From an uncultured Clostridia bacterium (GTDB taxonomy: Bacteria > Bacillota > Clostridia > Oscillospirales > Ruminococcaceae), in contig CAMVNQ010000008.1 of assembly GCA_947168885.1 (NCBI GenBank), positions 113,207 through 177,206 on the forward strand: a DNA stretch of 64,000 nucleotides. Direction: 5' to 3'. The translations under genes were made by a program, and so were the position numbers. The first letter of the stretch is position 1, and the number at the start of each line of letters is the position of its first letter. Positions 55,610 to 63,821 of the stretch are shown piece by piece. Below the pieces are notes generated by a model that was given only the letters and a program-made list of their open reading frames with translations, was not told where the DNA came from and did not search any database.

Positions 55610-56473
55610 TTACTCACCTATGCAGTCGCTAATCATAGTATTGATACGTTTGTTCAGATCCAACTCTTCGAGAGCGCGTTTGTATATACGAGTAAACTCA
55701 GCGTAATCTATACCTTCTGGAAGTATCTTATTCCAGAAATCTTTACCAATCAAAAACATAGACGGATAGTGAAGATGCTTTTTTACAGCACCCGTCCATG
55801 TGTTGCCTTCTCCATCTTTATTGTACAAGGTCGCGAAATAAGCATTGCAGTTTTCAATGCCCATATCAACATATATTGTGAGTAGCTTCTCAACATTTGA
55901 GGGTGCATTTGAACTATCAAGATCGCCGCCGGCTTTAAGTTCCATAATATTCCAGTTCTCGCCGTCATAAAACGCGAGATCAACCGGCTTAGTGAAGATA
56001 TTATTGGATTTATACTTTGTAGATAACGGGAGAAGGGTGGATTTTATCGTTTCCATTGTCGTAGCGCTTTCAGTTCGTGCTTTACCTCTGCCCTGAGCCT
56101 CGTTGTTTGCACGAAATGCTGCTATTTCACCGCGTAGATCCCCGTTATGGGTGTCAACATCAGTAACAACGACCTGCCCTGTGACCGTACTCACATCTAT
56201 ATCATATGTAAGACCTCTTGGGTTGACAATTGCTGGAACATTCTCGTCGCCAAATTTTAAACGGGCGATTCTTTTGGCGCAGGTTTCAATAGCGAATCCG
56301 CTTTTGGACTCAAAACTACTTACAAACACCATGCTTGCGGTAATACGCTCGTCCATCTGATTAAGGAGAAAATTATTAACTTTACGATGATAATTGCTCT
56401 GGAAGTCAGCTTCAATGAGGTCTGTTAGACGAGAAAATTCGTCTAAAACTATGTTCTTTATTCTGCTTTTCAT
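55610..56473 (-). CDS. Probable type II restriction endonuclease (PD-(D/E)XK)
   Basis: 287 residues from ATG 56473 (AAAGGACATTTTATCT upstream). The catalytic pattern Asp165-x12-Glu178-Leu-Lys180 (VDLAFYDGENWNIMELKAG) is clear. The sequence is not similar by eye to DpnB/DpnII; the N-terminal segment FESKSGFAIETCAKRIARL is a helical region faintly like MjaII/TdeIII nucleases. Role as the restriction subunit is inferred from overlap with the methyltransferase gene. An 8-bp inverted repeat (TTTGAGAT/ATCTCAAA, 56517-56550) lies upstream. Confidence 0.78.
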   Translation of the reverse strand: MKSRIKNIVLDEFSRLTDLIEADFQSNYHRKVNNFLLNQMDERITASMVFVSSFESKSGFAIETCAKRIARLKFGDENVPAIVNPRGLTYDIDVSTVTGQVVVTDVDTHNGDLRGEIAAFRANNEAQGRGKARTESATTMETIKSTLLPLSTKYKSNNIFTKPVDLAFYDGENWNIMELKAGGDLDSSNAPSNVEKLLTIYVDMGIENCNAYFATLYNKDGEGNTWTGAVKKHLHYPSMFLIGKDFWNKILPEGIDYAEFTRIYKRALEELDLNKRINTMISDCIGE

Positions 56474-56516
56474 AGATAAAATGTCCTTTCTGAAAATAAT
56501 AAATACAATGATTTCC

Positions 56517-56550
56517 TTTGAGATTTGATAATACATAATGATATCTCAAA
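56517..56550. promoter_or_regulatory. Inverted repeat before the restriction gene
   Basis: TTTGAGAT (56517-56524) and ATCTCAAA (56543-56550), 18 bases apart, in the 82-base gap between the XRE-ImmA stop and the nuclease start. Possible operator for the XRE or winged-helix protein. Confidence 0.4.
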
Positions 56551-56555
56551 TGTTA

Positions 56556-57704
56556 TCATTTTTTTATTTTAAGATTAAATTCAAGCGGAAGGTTAGCTTC
56601 CTTTAGTCTTCCTTTTTTCAATCCGAGCAACTCCTCTATCTGTGCAGGATACAATGTAAGGTTATAATTCATAGAAATCTCTTGCACAAACTCTCGCGCC
56701 GTCATAACATTATTATTGAGTAGCAAATCAACTGCCGTTTTTAACATTGCAGGCTGTGCTGTCATAAGTTCATCATCAAACGGTTCATTTTTCCGTAATC
56801 CATAAGTCTGCATATATCTCACAAGCCGTTGATAGGTGTCATAAGAAATAAGTCCAAGATTCTTTGATCGCATAAGCATAGCGGCAATCGAGACCTTCCA
56901 ACGCCGCTTCATTTCAATATAGTATTGAAATTTTGCAGCATGAGGTCCGATATCGTTTATAAACGTCTCTTTCGGGAGTAGAAAAGCTGCCGCAAACTCA
57001 TTAGCTTCACGTTCGCGTTCCCTGAACTCGTTCGGATCGAGCGTTTCTACATTATCATCAAAGTTATGCATTAAAATATGCCCCAACTCGTGTGCAACGT
57101 CAAAGTGCAGACGTGCAGCACTTTCCTTGTTTTTAGAGAGTGCTATAAGATACTTTTCTTCTCCGTCTATATACAATCGCTGACTAAATCCGTCTATATC
57201 GTTGGTCGAGGTCGAGAACGCCGTAACAAGAATGCCGTTTTGTTCAGCATGGTAAATAAGATCGTTGATCGGACCGCGCCCCAATCCCCATGCATCTCTC
57301 AGTTTGTACGCCATATTTTCAATAGTATCATCTTCGTATATTGTCGGTAGATTAAGCGAAGGAAAAGAAACATATTCACTTAAAAAAGCATACATCGTCG
57401 ATACGAAACCAATCTTAGCTTCCTGTTCCTCGCGGTATCTTGTTCCAGTGGTGAGCAGTGAACGAAAATAAACCCCTTTCGACACGTTAACGGCTTCTTC
57501 CTTGGAATCAAGGAAGAAGCCTACAGGAAATTCAAGCACCTTGCTCATTTTCCTGATTCGTTCCATGCCGGGGTCTGCAATTTTCCCGCTCTCGTACATT
57601 GAAACCGTTTGTCTTTTTACTCCTAAAATATCTGCAAGTTCAGCTAATCCATACCTTCTTATTGTTCTTGCAGTTTTTAGGCGATGTCCGTTGAACTCTT
57701 TCAT
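56556..57704 (-). CDS. XRE-ImmA/IrrE family metalloprotease regulator
   Basis: 382 residues. XRE helix-turn-helix at 8-62 (YGLAELADILGVKRQTVSMY) followed by an ImmA/IrrE zinc protease domain with His205-Glu206-x-x-His209 (VAHELGHILMHNF) and the downstream EREANEFAAAFLLP. AGGAGGGGGC upstream. Such proteins cleave a partner repressor or act as toxin-antitoxin halves. The stop-to-start gap to the gene upstream (57728-58471) is 23 bases, so the two form a pair. Confidence 0.92.
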   Translation of the reverse strand: MKEFNGHRLKTARTIRRYGLAELADILGVKRQTVSMYESGKIADPGMERIRKMSKVLEFPVGFFLDSKEEAVNVSKGVYFRSLLTTGTRYREEQEAKIGFVSTMYAFLSEYVSFPSLNLPTIYEDDTIENMAYKLRDAWGLGRGPINDLIYHAEQNGILVTAFSTSTNDIDGFSQRLYIDGEEKYLIALSKNKESAARLHFDVAHELGHILMHNFDDNVETLDPNEFREREREANEFAAAFLLPKETFINDIGPHAAKFQYYIEMKRRWKVSIAAMLMRSKNLGLISYDTYQRLVRYMQTYGLRKNEPFDDELMTAQPAMLKTAVDLLLNNNVMTAREFVQEISMNYNLTLYPAQIEELLGLKKGRLKEANLPLEFNLKIKK

Positions 57705-57727
57705 AAGAGCCCCCTCCTATGTTGAAA

Positions 57728-58471
57728 TTATGCCTCTTTGCTCTCAGAATTGCGCTTTACATTGATATTCTGATGCTGCTTTTTGCGCTCCAAGGCCTTT
57801 GTTTTCAGCGAGAGGCCGCCTGTAGGATCGTTATGTTTATCCGTAACGTCGTCCACCTGATCTACGATCACACTCTCTTCAGCACCGATGTATTCATTCC
57901 AGCTCTCTTCCTCACAGACTTCAAGAAGTCTGTTTAAGCGTACACATCGTACGGAGTTTAGAAAATACTCATGGGAGGAAAACAGTACCAGTGAATGTCC
58001 GTCAACTATTTCGGGCGTAATAGATAAATCGCCGCAAATGTGCTGAACAGACCGCTTTCCATAATCTTCATCATAATCGTCAAAAGTCTGCTGTTGGTCC
58101 TCCAACTGCTTATTAAGCTCCGTGACCAGCTGCGTCAGGTAATGTTTCCAGCCGTTCTTATCTTTTTGTAACTGTCTCAACCTCTCCTCCCGCATCAATG
58201 TGATAATGTTGCGGCTCTGCTTGTCATAGATGACAATAAGATTCCATGGGGTTCTTCGCGTATAGCCGACTATGATGTCAGGATCATTCTCGAAGCACTT
58301 CTGTACATTGTGATAAATGATGTCCCAGATCAGTATGGCATAGCTGTTCATTGTACTGCGGTCCAGCTCACTGCTCATTATCGCTTGCTTGATATCGTCG
58401 CCGATGCCGAGAAATATGCATCTGACAAGTTCTATTATCTGCTTTTCCCTAAAAACGATATGTTTTTTCAT
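57728..58471 (-). CDS. Unknown protein paired with XRE-ImmA (DUF5986-like)
   Basis: 247 residues from ATG 58471 (AAAGGAGCATTT upstream). No catalytic motif seen. Central segment reads SYAILIWDIIYHNVQKCFEN, TRRTPWNLIVIYDKQSRNII, with a basic, disordered C-terminus. I recall similar proteins as DUF5986 beside XRE-ImmA genes, but this is from memory. First gene of the minus-strand run; promoter at 58519-58547. It may be the substrate or toxin of the pair. Confidence 0.6.
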   Translation of the reverse strand: MKKHIVFREKQIIELVRCIFLGIGDDIKQAIMSSELDRSTMNSYAILIWDIIYHNVQKCFENDPDIIVGYTRRTPWNLIVIYDKQSRNIITLMREERLRQLQKDKNGWKHYLTQLVTELNKQLEDQQQTFDDYDEDYGKRSVQHICGDLSITPEIVDGHSLVLFSSHEYFLNSVRCVRLNRLLEVCEEESWNEYIGAEESVIVDQVDDVTDKHNDPTGGLSLKTKALERKKQHQNINVKRNSESKEA

Positions 58472-58518
58472 AAATGCTCCTTTAAAATATATATTTCGGA
58501 AGAAATCTTCCACAACAT

Positions 58519-58547
58519 ATTATATAGCATTTATCTGAAAATGTCAA
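58519..58547 (-). promoter_or_regulatory. Promoter of the DUF5986-like / XRE-ImmA / R-M gene run
   Basis: Minus strand TTGACA (58542-58547), 17-base spacer, TATAAT (58519-58524). An 8-bp inverted repeat TGGTTAAA/TTTAACCA lies upstream at 58630-58656; the rest of 58548-58770 holds no gene. Confidence 0.8.
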
Positions 58548-58770
58548 GTACATTTCAAATATTTTTATGATAATTCAGCGAAATACAATTTTTTGGTATA
58601 TTGTCATGTTTTGCGCCACTTAGAAGCAGTGGTTAAATCTTTGGAATGTTTAACCAATTATGTCATTATAAAGAAAAAAGTATTGCATATTACTGCTAAT
58701 ATGGTTCGGATGCCATTATACTGTATTGAATCGAAAGCCCGCTTGATTTTAACAACCAAGCAGGCTTTTA

Positions 58771-58804
58771 ATTGGAGCTGGTGAACGGACTCGAACCCCC
58801 GACC
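58771..58804 (-). repeat. Right attachment-type repeat inside tRNA-Thr
   Basis: Identical to 46929-46962. It is the 3' third of the intact tRNA gene plus two flanking bases. Left of it is a hairpin (AAGCCCGCTTG with CAAGCAGGCTT, about 58735-58769) that should terminate the tRNA transcript. Confidence 0.85.
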
Positions 58805-58848
58805 TGCGCATTACGAATGCGCTGCTCTACCGACTGAGCTACACCAGC
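58773..58848 (-). tRNA. tRNA-Thr (anticodon CGT)
   Basis: 76 bases including an encoded CCA. Acceptor GCTGGTG/CACCAGC, D arm GCTC...GAGC, anticodon stem GCGCA/TGCGC with loop TTCGTAA giving anticodon CGT, T arm CGGGGGTTCGAGTCCG. Fully paired, so functional. It serves as the integration target of the island on its 3' side. Confidence 0.96.
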
Positions 58849-59175
58849 ATATTAAATTTTAGAAAAATTGTAAAGTCTACGTTTTGATCCGACTGATGCG
58901 TCGCTTTATCGGTAGTCCGAGACCTGCGCATTACGAACCGCAATTATACATTGTGTATAATTTTGCAAAGTTAAGCAAATGGCTTTGTTATGCACTTTTC
59001 GTTTTGTCTTGTTTTTTTATCGAAAGCAAAATTTGGTTATTTTTTGTCTCCGTAATAACCAAATCTGTACCAAAGCGCGTGTTCGTGAAGTGCCTAAAAA
59101 TAAGTGTTTATGTCGTTTCTTGCTCAAAAATCCCCAAAGATTTTATATTTCATTCTTTATGTGGGCACACATAAA
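58849..59175. other. Gene-free stretch with a tRNA anticodon-arm fragment
   Basis: No supported gene. GACCTGCGCATTACGAA at 58921-58937 repeats 58801-58817 of the tRNA (anticodon loop to variable loop). An 11-bp inverted repeat ATTTGGTTATT/AATAACCAAAT lies at 59031-59064. Confidence 0.7.
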
Positions 59176-59688
59176 TTACTCCATGTATATTTTTAGTTCA
59201 TTGACCCATTCGGGGACATAATCCCCTTTTATTATCAGAGAGCCATTCCTGAACTCCGCTACATCAGCGAAGCCGTTCTCGTTATCGTAGAAACGCACCT
59301 CGTTGCAGTACGGCAGTATCTTGGCAAGATCTTCAAAGCGCTTGTCAAATCTGCGCTCGACATCTTCGTTGGCGATATTGTGACCGCCCTTGCGGACGCG
59401 GTTGCTGATACGGGCAATACTTTCGGCCGCGCTATTGATACCGATGTAGTAGAGTCTGACATAATAATCAAGCTCCTGAGCACGCTGTATGGTTTTGAGC
59501 GTCCTCGCACCGGACAGCGTCGTTTCCTGCGTGAAGTTGACACCGCTTTCAAGACAGGACGCTATCTTTTGATCTGCTGCTTCCTCATCGAGGATAATCC
59601 CCATATCATTTCGCTCTGCTGTCAGTATCCCGAGAAGGCTACTTTTACCGACTCCGTCAACACCGCCTGTTATCGTATATGTTTTCAT
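59176..59688 (-). CDS. Zeta-toxin-like P-loop kinase
   Basis: 170 residues. P-loop GGVDGVGKSS at residues 8-17, then FTQETTLSG and RISNRVRKGGHNI, the order seen in zeta-type kinases (ATP site, substrate-loop, arginine helix). Shorter than typical zeta toxins and no epsilon antitoxin gene is adjacent. It lies 15 bases after the AAA ATPase stop, so it is co-transcribed. Substrate unknown; UDP-N-acetylglucosamine is the known zeta target. Confidence 0.7.
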   Translation of the reverse strand: MKTYTITGGVDGVGKSSLLGILTAERNDMGIILDEEAADQKIASCLESGVNFTQETTLSGARTLKTIQRAQELDYYVRLYYIGINSAAESIARISNRVRKGGHNIANEDVERRFDKRFEDLAKILPYCNEVRFYDNENGFADVAEFRNGSLIIKGDYVPEWVNELKIYME

Positions 59689-59702
59689 TGCTTGGCTCGT
59701 CC

Positions 59703-61001
59703 TCAGATAAACATCGCCATATACAACGGCAGTACGATCTTTTTCCCATTTACTCCGATATTGCCTGATATCAGCTTATAGCCGAACTGGATATTGTCGT
59801 TTTCGAGAAGGTGATTCAAAGAAGCTGTTGAGCCATTACCTGCCTTGACCTCAACGGGAATTACTTCCGCATCCTTTGTAATAAGGAACTCTATTTCCAC
59901 GGAGCCGTTATCGGTGCGGTAGTAGCACAGCCGATAACCCCTCTTGGTCAGCATATCGCATATCAGATTTTCATACAAGCCGCCTTTGGTGTTGCCTTTA
60001 AGCGTATCGTCAATGACGGCTTTCTTCATGTCAAAACCGTACATCGCGGTAAGAAGCCCGATGTCCGAAATATACAGCTTGTACTGATCTTCGCGCTCAT
60101 AAGCGGTAAGTGGGAAATCCGGGGCGCTGACATTGTGGCACAGCCTTACAAAGTGCGCGTCACGCAGCCACTCGATACTGTTGCCGAATTTACGTGCAGT
60201 ACCCTTGCTCTCGACTACCGAGAACTGAAACTTTTTATTCTCCTTGGCGAGCTGCTTCGGAACAGACAAATAGCAGCTCTTGACCTTCGGCTTTTCGGTA
60301 TTTGAAGCATATTTCGATATATCATCAAAATAGCTGTCGAGTATCGCCTGTTGAATGTCCTGCACCTGACCGAAGTGCCGCGTTTTAACATAGGTGTCCA
60401 CCACAGCGGGCATACCGCCGATGACTGCATATTCCCGTAACAGCTTCATCATATTGTTGTGAACGGATTCGGGGACTTTTTCTTTCTTGTCGAAATAGGC
60501 TTTCAGATTGTCTATTGCAGCTTCGTCGTACCCGACAGCCCATAGAAATTCCTCGAAATCAAGGGAATACATCTCAATCTGGGTCTCATATCCGACGGGG
60601 ATGGACGGGACTTCCTTGTAACTTATGCCGAGCAACGAGCCAGACGCGATAACATCATATTTCCCATCAATTGCCAGAAATTTGAGTGCAGTCCTCGCGC
60701 TCGGACATTCCTGTATTTCATCAAGAAAAATCAGGGTGTCACCTTCTACGAACCTGACCTCGGGCATCACAAGAGTGATTCGCTTGTATATCTCGTCAGC
60801 AGTGAGCTCACCGCTGAAAATGTCCTTGTGCTGCGGCGATTCAACGAAATTTATATAGATGTAGTTTGAATAGTTCTCCCGTGCAAACACATCAATGATG
60901 TATGTTTTGCCGATCTGTCGCGCTCCCTTGACCAACAGACAGTTCTTGTTTTCGCTGTTTTTCCATTCTTTCAGCCGGTCATAAAACTTTCTTTTAAGCA
61001 T
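59703..61001 (-). CDS. AAA_14 / DUF4143 ATPase
   Basis: 432 residues from ATG 61001 (GAGGAGCTGATATT upstream). Walker A LVKGARQIGKTYI near residue 25, Walker B TLIFLDEIQECPSA near 90, and a C-terminal DUF4143 domain with a nuclease-like core (GGLYENLICDMLTKRGY; VEIEFLITKDAEVIPVEVKAG). Common in gut Firmicutes and Bacteroidetes, role unknown. The D/E-x-K pattern near the end (EFLITKDAEVIPVEVKAG) suggests a PD-(D/E)XK-like fold. Confidence 0.92.
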   Translation of the reverse strand: MLKRKFYDRLKEWKNSENKNCLLVKGARQIGKTYIIDVFARENYSNYIYINFVESPQHKDIFSGELTADEIYKRITLVMPEVRFVEGDTLIFLDEIQECPSARTALKFLAIDGKYDVIASGSLLGISYKEVPSIPVGYETQIEMYSLDFEEFLWAVGYDEAAIDNLKAYFDKKEKVPESVHNNMMKLLREYAVIGGMPAVVDTYVKTRHFGQVQDIQQAILDSYFDDISKYASNTEKPKVKSCYLSVPKQLAKENKKFQFSVVESKGTARKFGNSIEWLRDAHFVRLCHNVSAPDFPLTAYEREDQYKLYISDIGLLTAMYGFDMKKAVIDDTLKGNTKGGLYENLICDMLTKRGYRLCYYRTDNGSVEIEFLITKDAEVIPVEVKAGNGSTASLNHLLENDNIQFGYKLISGNIGVNGKKIVLPLYMAMFI

Positions 61002-61022
61002 AATATCAGCTCCTCGAATATA

Positions 61023-61051
61023 ATTATACATATTTTCAGAATATTTGTCAA
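61023..61051 (-). promoter_or_regulatory. Promoter of AAA_14 ATPase and zeta-like genes
   Basis: Minus strand TTGACA (61046-61051), 17-base spacer, TATAAT (61023-61028), about 20 bases before the start codon. The 61052-61318 stretch shows no gene. Confidence 0.8.
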
Positions 61052-61318
61052 TAAAAAGCGCATATTTTTAGAGGAGATGAATAATAAAAATGCAGATTTC
61101 TATAGAATAGAGACGTTTTATTTGAAAAATGGTTAGCATATGAGCATCCCCAAAAATATAAGATCATTCGCAACAAGAAATCATTTTCAGTTAAGAAGTA
61201 GTATTAATATTGTTCCTTGTAACCTTATCTCATAAATAATGAACAGCAACGATTAATCCCGAGTACTAACATATCGACCACTATAAAGTGTGCTTTATTA
61301 TGTGAAAACAACTTTTTA

Positions 61319-61377
61319 AAAATAGGGTAAATAATACCCTATTTTCGCTTGCGGATAAAATGAACTTAGTGTATAAT
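61319..61377 (+). promoter_or_regulatory. Perfect palindrome plus promoter of the XRE-like/small membrane protein pair
   Basis: AAAATAGGGTA (61319-61329) and TACCCTATTTT (61335-61345), 11 bp each, five-base gap. Immediately after is TTGCGG (61349-61354), 17-base spacer, TATAAT (61372-61377). An operator just upstream of -35. Confidence 0.7.
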
Positions 61378-61418
61378 ATAGACAGTGATCACAAAGTTAT
61401 GCAGAAAGGAGTTTTAAC

Positions 61419-62918
61419 ATGAAAGATATTCTTACCCAAACACCTCGTGCTGACTACGATTATTCAAAACTGATTGAGATTACGAAGAACTCGTTATGTT
61501 GCACTGATTTTACTTCATTTATATCTAATAAGATTGATGAATATCGTAGAAAGTATTGTGATGGGGAGGCACGATACTGTACCCGTGAAACACTAGCAAA
61601 AGCAATTGGAATAGAAACCAGTACGCTTACAAAGATCATCAACAATTCTCAAACTACCAGAAAAAGGGATCTAATCATTGCGCTTTGTTTCTTATTGAAA
61701 CTAAACGTTGATGAAGCCAATACTGCTCTGAATCTTTACCTTATGGCACCTTTAAACCACCACAACCTGAGGGATCTCGTTATTGAACAAGCCCTGAATG
61801 AGAGATGCGATATTCCCGATTTGAACTATATCCTTGTAAAGTACAATTTCCCGAAACTGGATATAGTGCGTCGAAGCCAAAAAGATCCCTCTACATATTA
61901 CAAAAAAGATAACTTGGCAAAATTTTATTATTCAGTACCAGAATTAAAGTACGAAGAAGAATCTGTAGATGTTCAGCCGTATTGTGTCGCCGCAGACGAT
62001 TCTGCCTGTTCTTTACACGAACGTTATCGCCCCGATCAATATGACTATCATGGCGAAATGATTATTCACAATAAGGAAAAACCATATCTAAAGTATCGCA
62101 TAACCGCAATGGATAAAGGTACTTATGAAATCGGACAGCAGAAAAACGATGGATGGATACATCTTTATAGTAACGTATCATCATTTTTTAACATACCATC
62201 TTGTGATGATACAGACCTCTTGAATGAAGTGTCGAGATTACAGGAATATATTGACCAAAAGGCGAGATATATTTATTCCATATGCGCGGATACACGTCAC
62301 TACATATCACGTATAGACGCTATCAATGACAATGGTAAACTTGTAATCTACGGCGAACGGTTCGGTGCTGACGCGCCTGAACTATGTGAGTACTTTCAGG
62401 TGGAAATAACTAATGATGGCCTCTCGTTCTCGATTTCAAACCAGAGTGTATTCATGGAACAATATCTTGGCGCTGAAGGGTGGATGAAATTATATGGAGC
62501 ACCTCAAAGCCCTCAAAAACAACAATTCACTTCTTTAGAACAAGTACATAACAACAGATGGAGGTCTCATTTTCACTCACTAATAAACGAAGCTCAGGAT
62601 TTATTAATCCAGTTACAGGAGCGTCGACTGTTTCTGTTTAATGCACATGCTTGGATTGAAATTGATGAACTCATGCACCTATACAAAGTTGAAAAAGCTT
62701 TTCACTGCATACAGCCAGATGATATGCCCTATGAGATCATTCCACAGAAAGATTCTATCTTAGGCGGCGATGGAAAACCAATAACAGTTGAAGATCTTTA
62801 CCGTGCGGCAGAACTTGATATTTACAGTATAGACGAATTATGCGACATTCGCGAAAAATATGGCTCTCTAGAAGGGCTGCTGAAAATAGATGCGCTCACA
62901 AATCAGAAAGGAAACTAA
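61419..62918 (+). CDS. Large unknown protein with XRE-like N-terminus
   Basis: 499 residues (AGAAAGGAGTTTTAAC upstream). Residues about 45-105 resemble a helix-turn-helix (CTRETLAKAIGIETSTLTKI then NNSQTTRKRDLIIAL). The remaining 390 residues, mixed alpha/beta with a coiled segment near 390-420 (LQERRLF) and no membrane helix, match no family I know. A DNA-binding sensor regulating itself through the 61319-61345 palindrome is plausible. The small membrane protein gene follows one base after its stop. Confidence 0.75.
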   Translation: MKDILTQTPRADYDYSKLIEITKNSLCCTDFTSFISNKIDEYRRKYCDGEARYCTRETLAKAIGIETSTLTKIINNSQTTRKRDLIIALCFLLKLNVDEANTALNLYLMAPLNHHNLRDLVIEQALNERCDIPDLNYILVKYNFPKLDIVRRSQKDPSTYYKKDNLAKFYYSVPELKYEEESVDVQPYCVAADDSACSLHERYRPDQYDYHGEMIIHNKEKPYLKYRITAMDKGTYEIGQQKNDGWIHLYSNVSSFFNIPSCDDTDLLNEVSRLQEYIDQKARYIYSICADTRHYISRIDAINDNGKLVIYGERFGADAPELCEYFQVEITNDGLSFSISNQSVFMEQYLGAEGWMKLYGAPQSPQKQQFTSLEQVHNNRWRSHFHSLINEAQDLLIQLQERRLFLFNAHAWIEIDELMHLYKVEKAFHCIQPDDMPYEIIPQKDSILGGDGKPITVEDLYRAAELDIYSIDELCDIREKYGSLEGLLKIDALTNQKGN

Positions 62919-62919
62919 A

Positions 62920-63207
62920 ATGAGTAATAAAAAGAATATGGTACAAACATCCGACGAACAATCCATAAAGGAGCGAAACATGAGTCAGTTTGTAGATTTA
63001 TCGCTCGCATTTGGTCATGGCGCTCTCAATTCTATTAAGGAAAACGCAAGTGACTATAAGGCAATCGACGATGACGAGAGCCTTTCTACAGTAGAAAAAG
63101 CTGTTGGCAAACGAAAAATACTGTTCTGGGATATTGGAATTGGCTCTGCAACAATTAGCGGCATACTCGGACTGATATGGATTGCCAAAAAGGTCATAGC
63201 TGCGTAA
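62920..63207 (+). CDS. Small single-helix membrane protein
   Basis: 95 residues from ATG 62920 (AAAGGAAACTAAA upstream). A charged N-terminal 65 residues (FVDLSLAFGHGALNSIKEN) and one C-terminal membrane helix (about 70-92, ILFWDIGIGSATISGILGLI). No family recognised. Coupling to the 499-residue protein suggests a regulator-effector pair; toxin or sensor roles are guesses. Confidence 0.6.
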   Translation: MSNKKNMVQTSDEQSIKERNMSQFVDLSLAFGHGALNSIKENASDYKAIDDDESLSTVEKAVGKRKILFWDIGIGSATISGILGLIWIAKKVIAA

Positions 63208-63348
63208 AAACTATAAACAAAGTTACTTGATTTTTAATGAGCAATATAATTTCTCTTCTGGACGGAGATGGGTTAAAGCCTTGTCAATATGTTCGTATTC
63301 ATCTGTCCCAAAATCCGCCCACATTCAAAAATATTTTGTAAAAACCCC

Positions 63349-63377
63349 TTGACAAATCTGAAATTATAGTGTATTAT
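63349..63377 (+). promoter_or_regulatory. Promoter of zinc-ribbon gene
   Basis: TTGACA (63349-63354), 17-base spacer, TATTAT (63372-63377), 62 bases before the ATG. The 63208-63348 gap is empty. Confidence 0.65.
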
Positions 63378-63438
63378 AAGTTATAAGCACGAACAAGCCG
63401 TTCGCGTTTTTAATCCCACAGTCGCGGAGGTCGAGTCG

Positions 63439-63633
63439 ATGAAGCCGTTATCTGTAAAATGTCAGAGATGTAACTTCCGGCTTTTCGATGTCAGACCTGA
63501 GACTGATCCTCACGGAATAATCTCTATCAAATGCATAAGCTGCGGAAAAATATCGGATATTGACATAGCCGAATATGTGAAGAATCCGCCGCCGGAAATT
63601 GATAGAACGAAGGTCGTGAAGAAGAGCGACTGA
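63439..63633 (+). CDS. Com-like zinc-ribbon protein
   Basis: 64 residues. Two CxxC pairs (VKCQRCNFRLF; IKCISCGKIS) about 27 residues apart form a zinc ribbon like phage Mu Com. GGAGGTCGAGTCG precedes the ATG. Com activates translation of a methyltransferase in Mu, but here no such gene follows within the window. Small phage- or element-derived protein of unknown role. Confidence 0.7.
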   Translation: MKPLSVKCQRCNFRLFDVRPETDPHGIISIKCISCGKISDIDIAEYVKNPPPEIDRTKVVKKSD

Positions 63634-63716
63634 GTCTAATCCTAAAATTTAATAACTCATCAGCGGCGCGAGCAACGGGTCCGTGACAGGCATTACGACC
63701 TGCCCAACGAGTCACC

Positions 63717-63789
63717 AAATGGCCGAACACTGAATATCTGAGATGAACACATAGTCTTGGATGTTCTTTGTTCGGCCATTTTTGTTTTT
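63717..63789 (+). terminator. Long-loop hairpin terminator after zinc-ribbon gene
   Basis: 13-bp stem AAATGGCCGAACA / TGTTCGGCCATTT (63717-63729 with 63769-63781), 39-base loop, then TTTGTTTTT. The 63634-63716 stretch has a nested GTGAC/GTCAC hairpin but no gene. Confidence 0.8.
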
Positions 63790-63821
63790 CTCCGAGACTT
63801 TGTACAGCAATTGCGTAAAAA

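Larger units (their letters stand above)
46929..58804. mobile_element. tRNA-Thr-bounded genomic island with serine recombinase and replication genes
   Basis: A 34-bp direct repeat (46929-46962 and 58771-58804), equal to the tRNA-Thr 3' end, bounds 11.9 kb. Inside are a large serine recombinase at the left end, a TnpW-like ORF, a ribbon-helix-helix-type protein, a RepA-like ATPase with iterons, a sigma-like factor, a Thr-rich lipoprotein, and an R-M plus XRE-ImmA cargo. No relaxase or coupling protein. The tyrosine integrase fragment just outside the left repeat suggests a second, older element at the same tRNA. Confidence 0.7.

Noticed and set aside
55610..56473. Assignment of the nuclease as DpnII/MboI
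   Set aside because: The Dam-DpnA-like layout suggests it, but the nuclease sequence does not resemble DpnII by eye and the site cannot be deduced.
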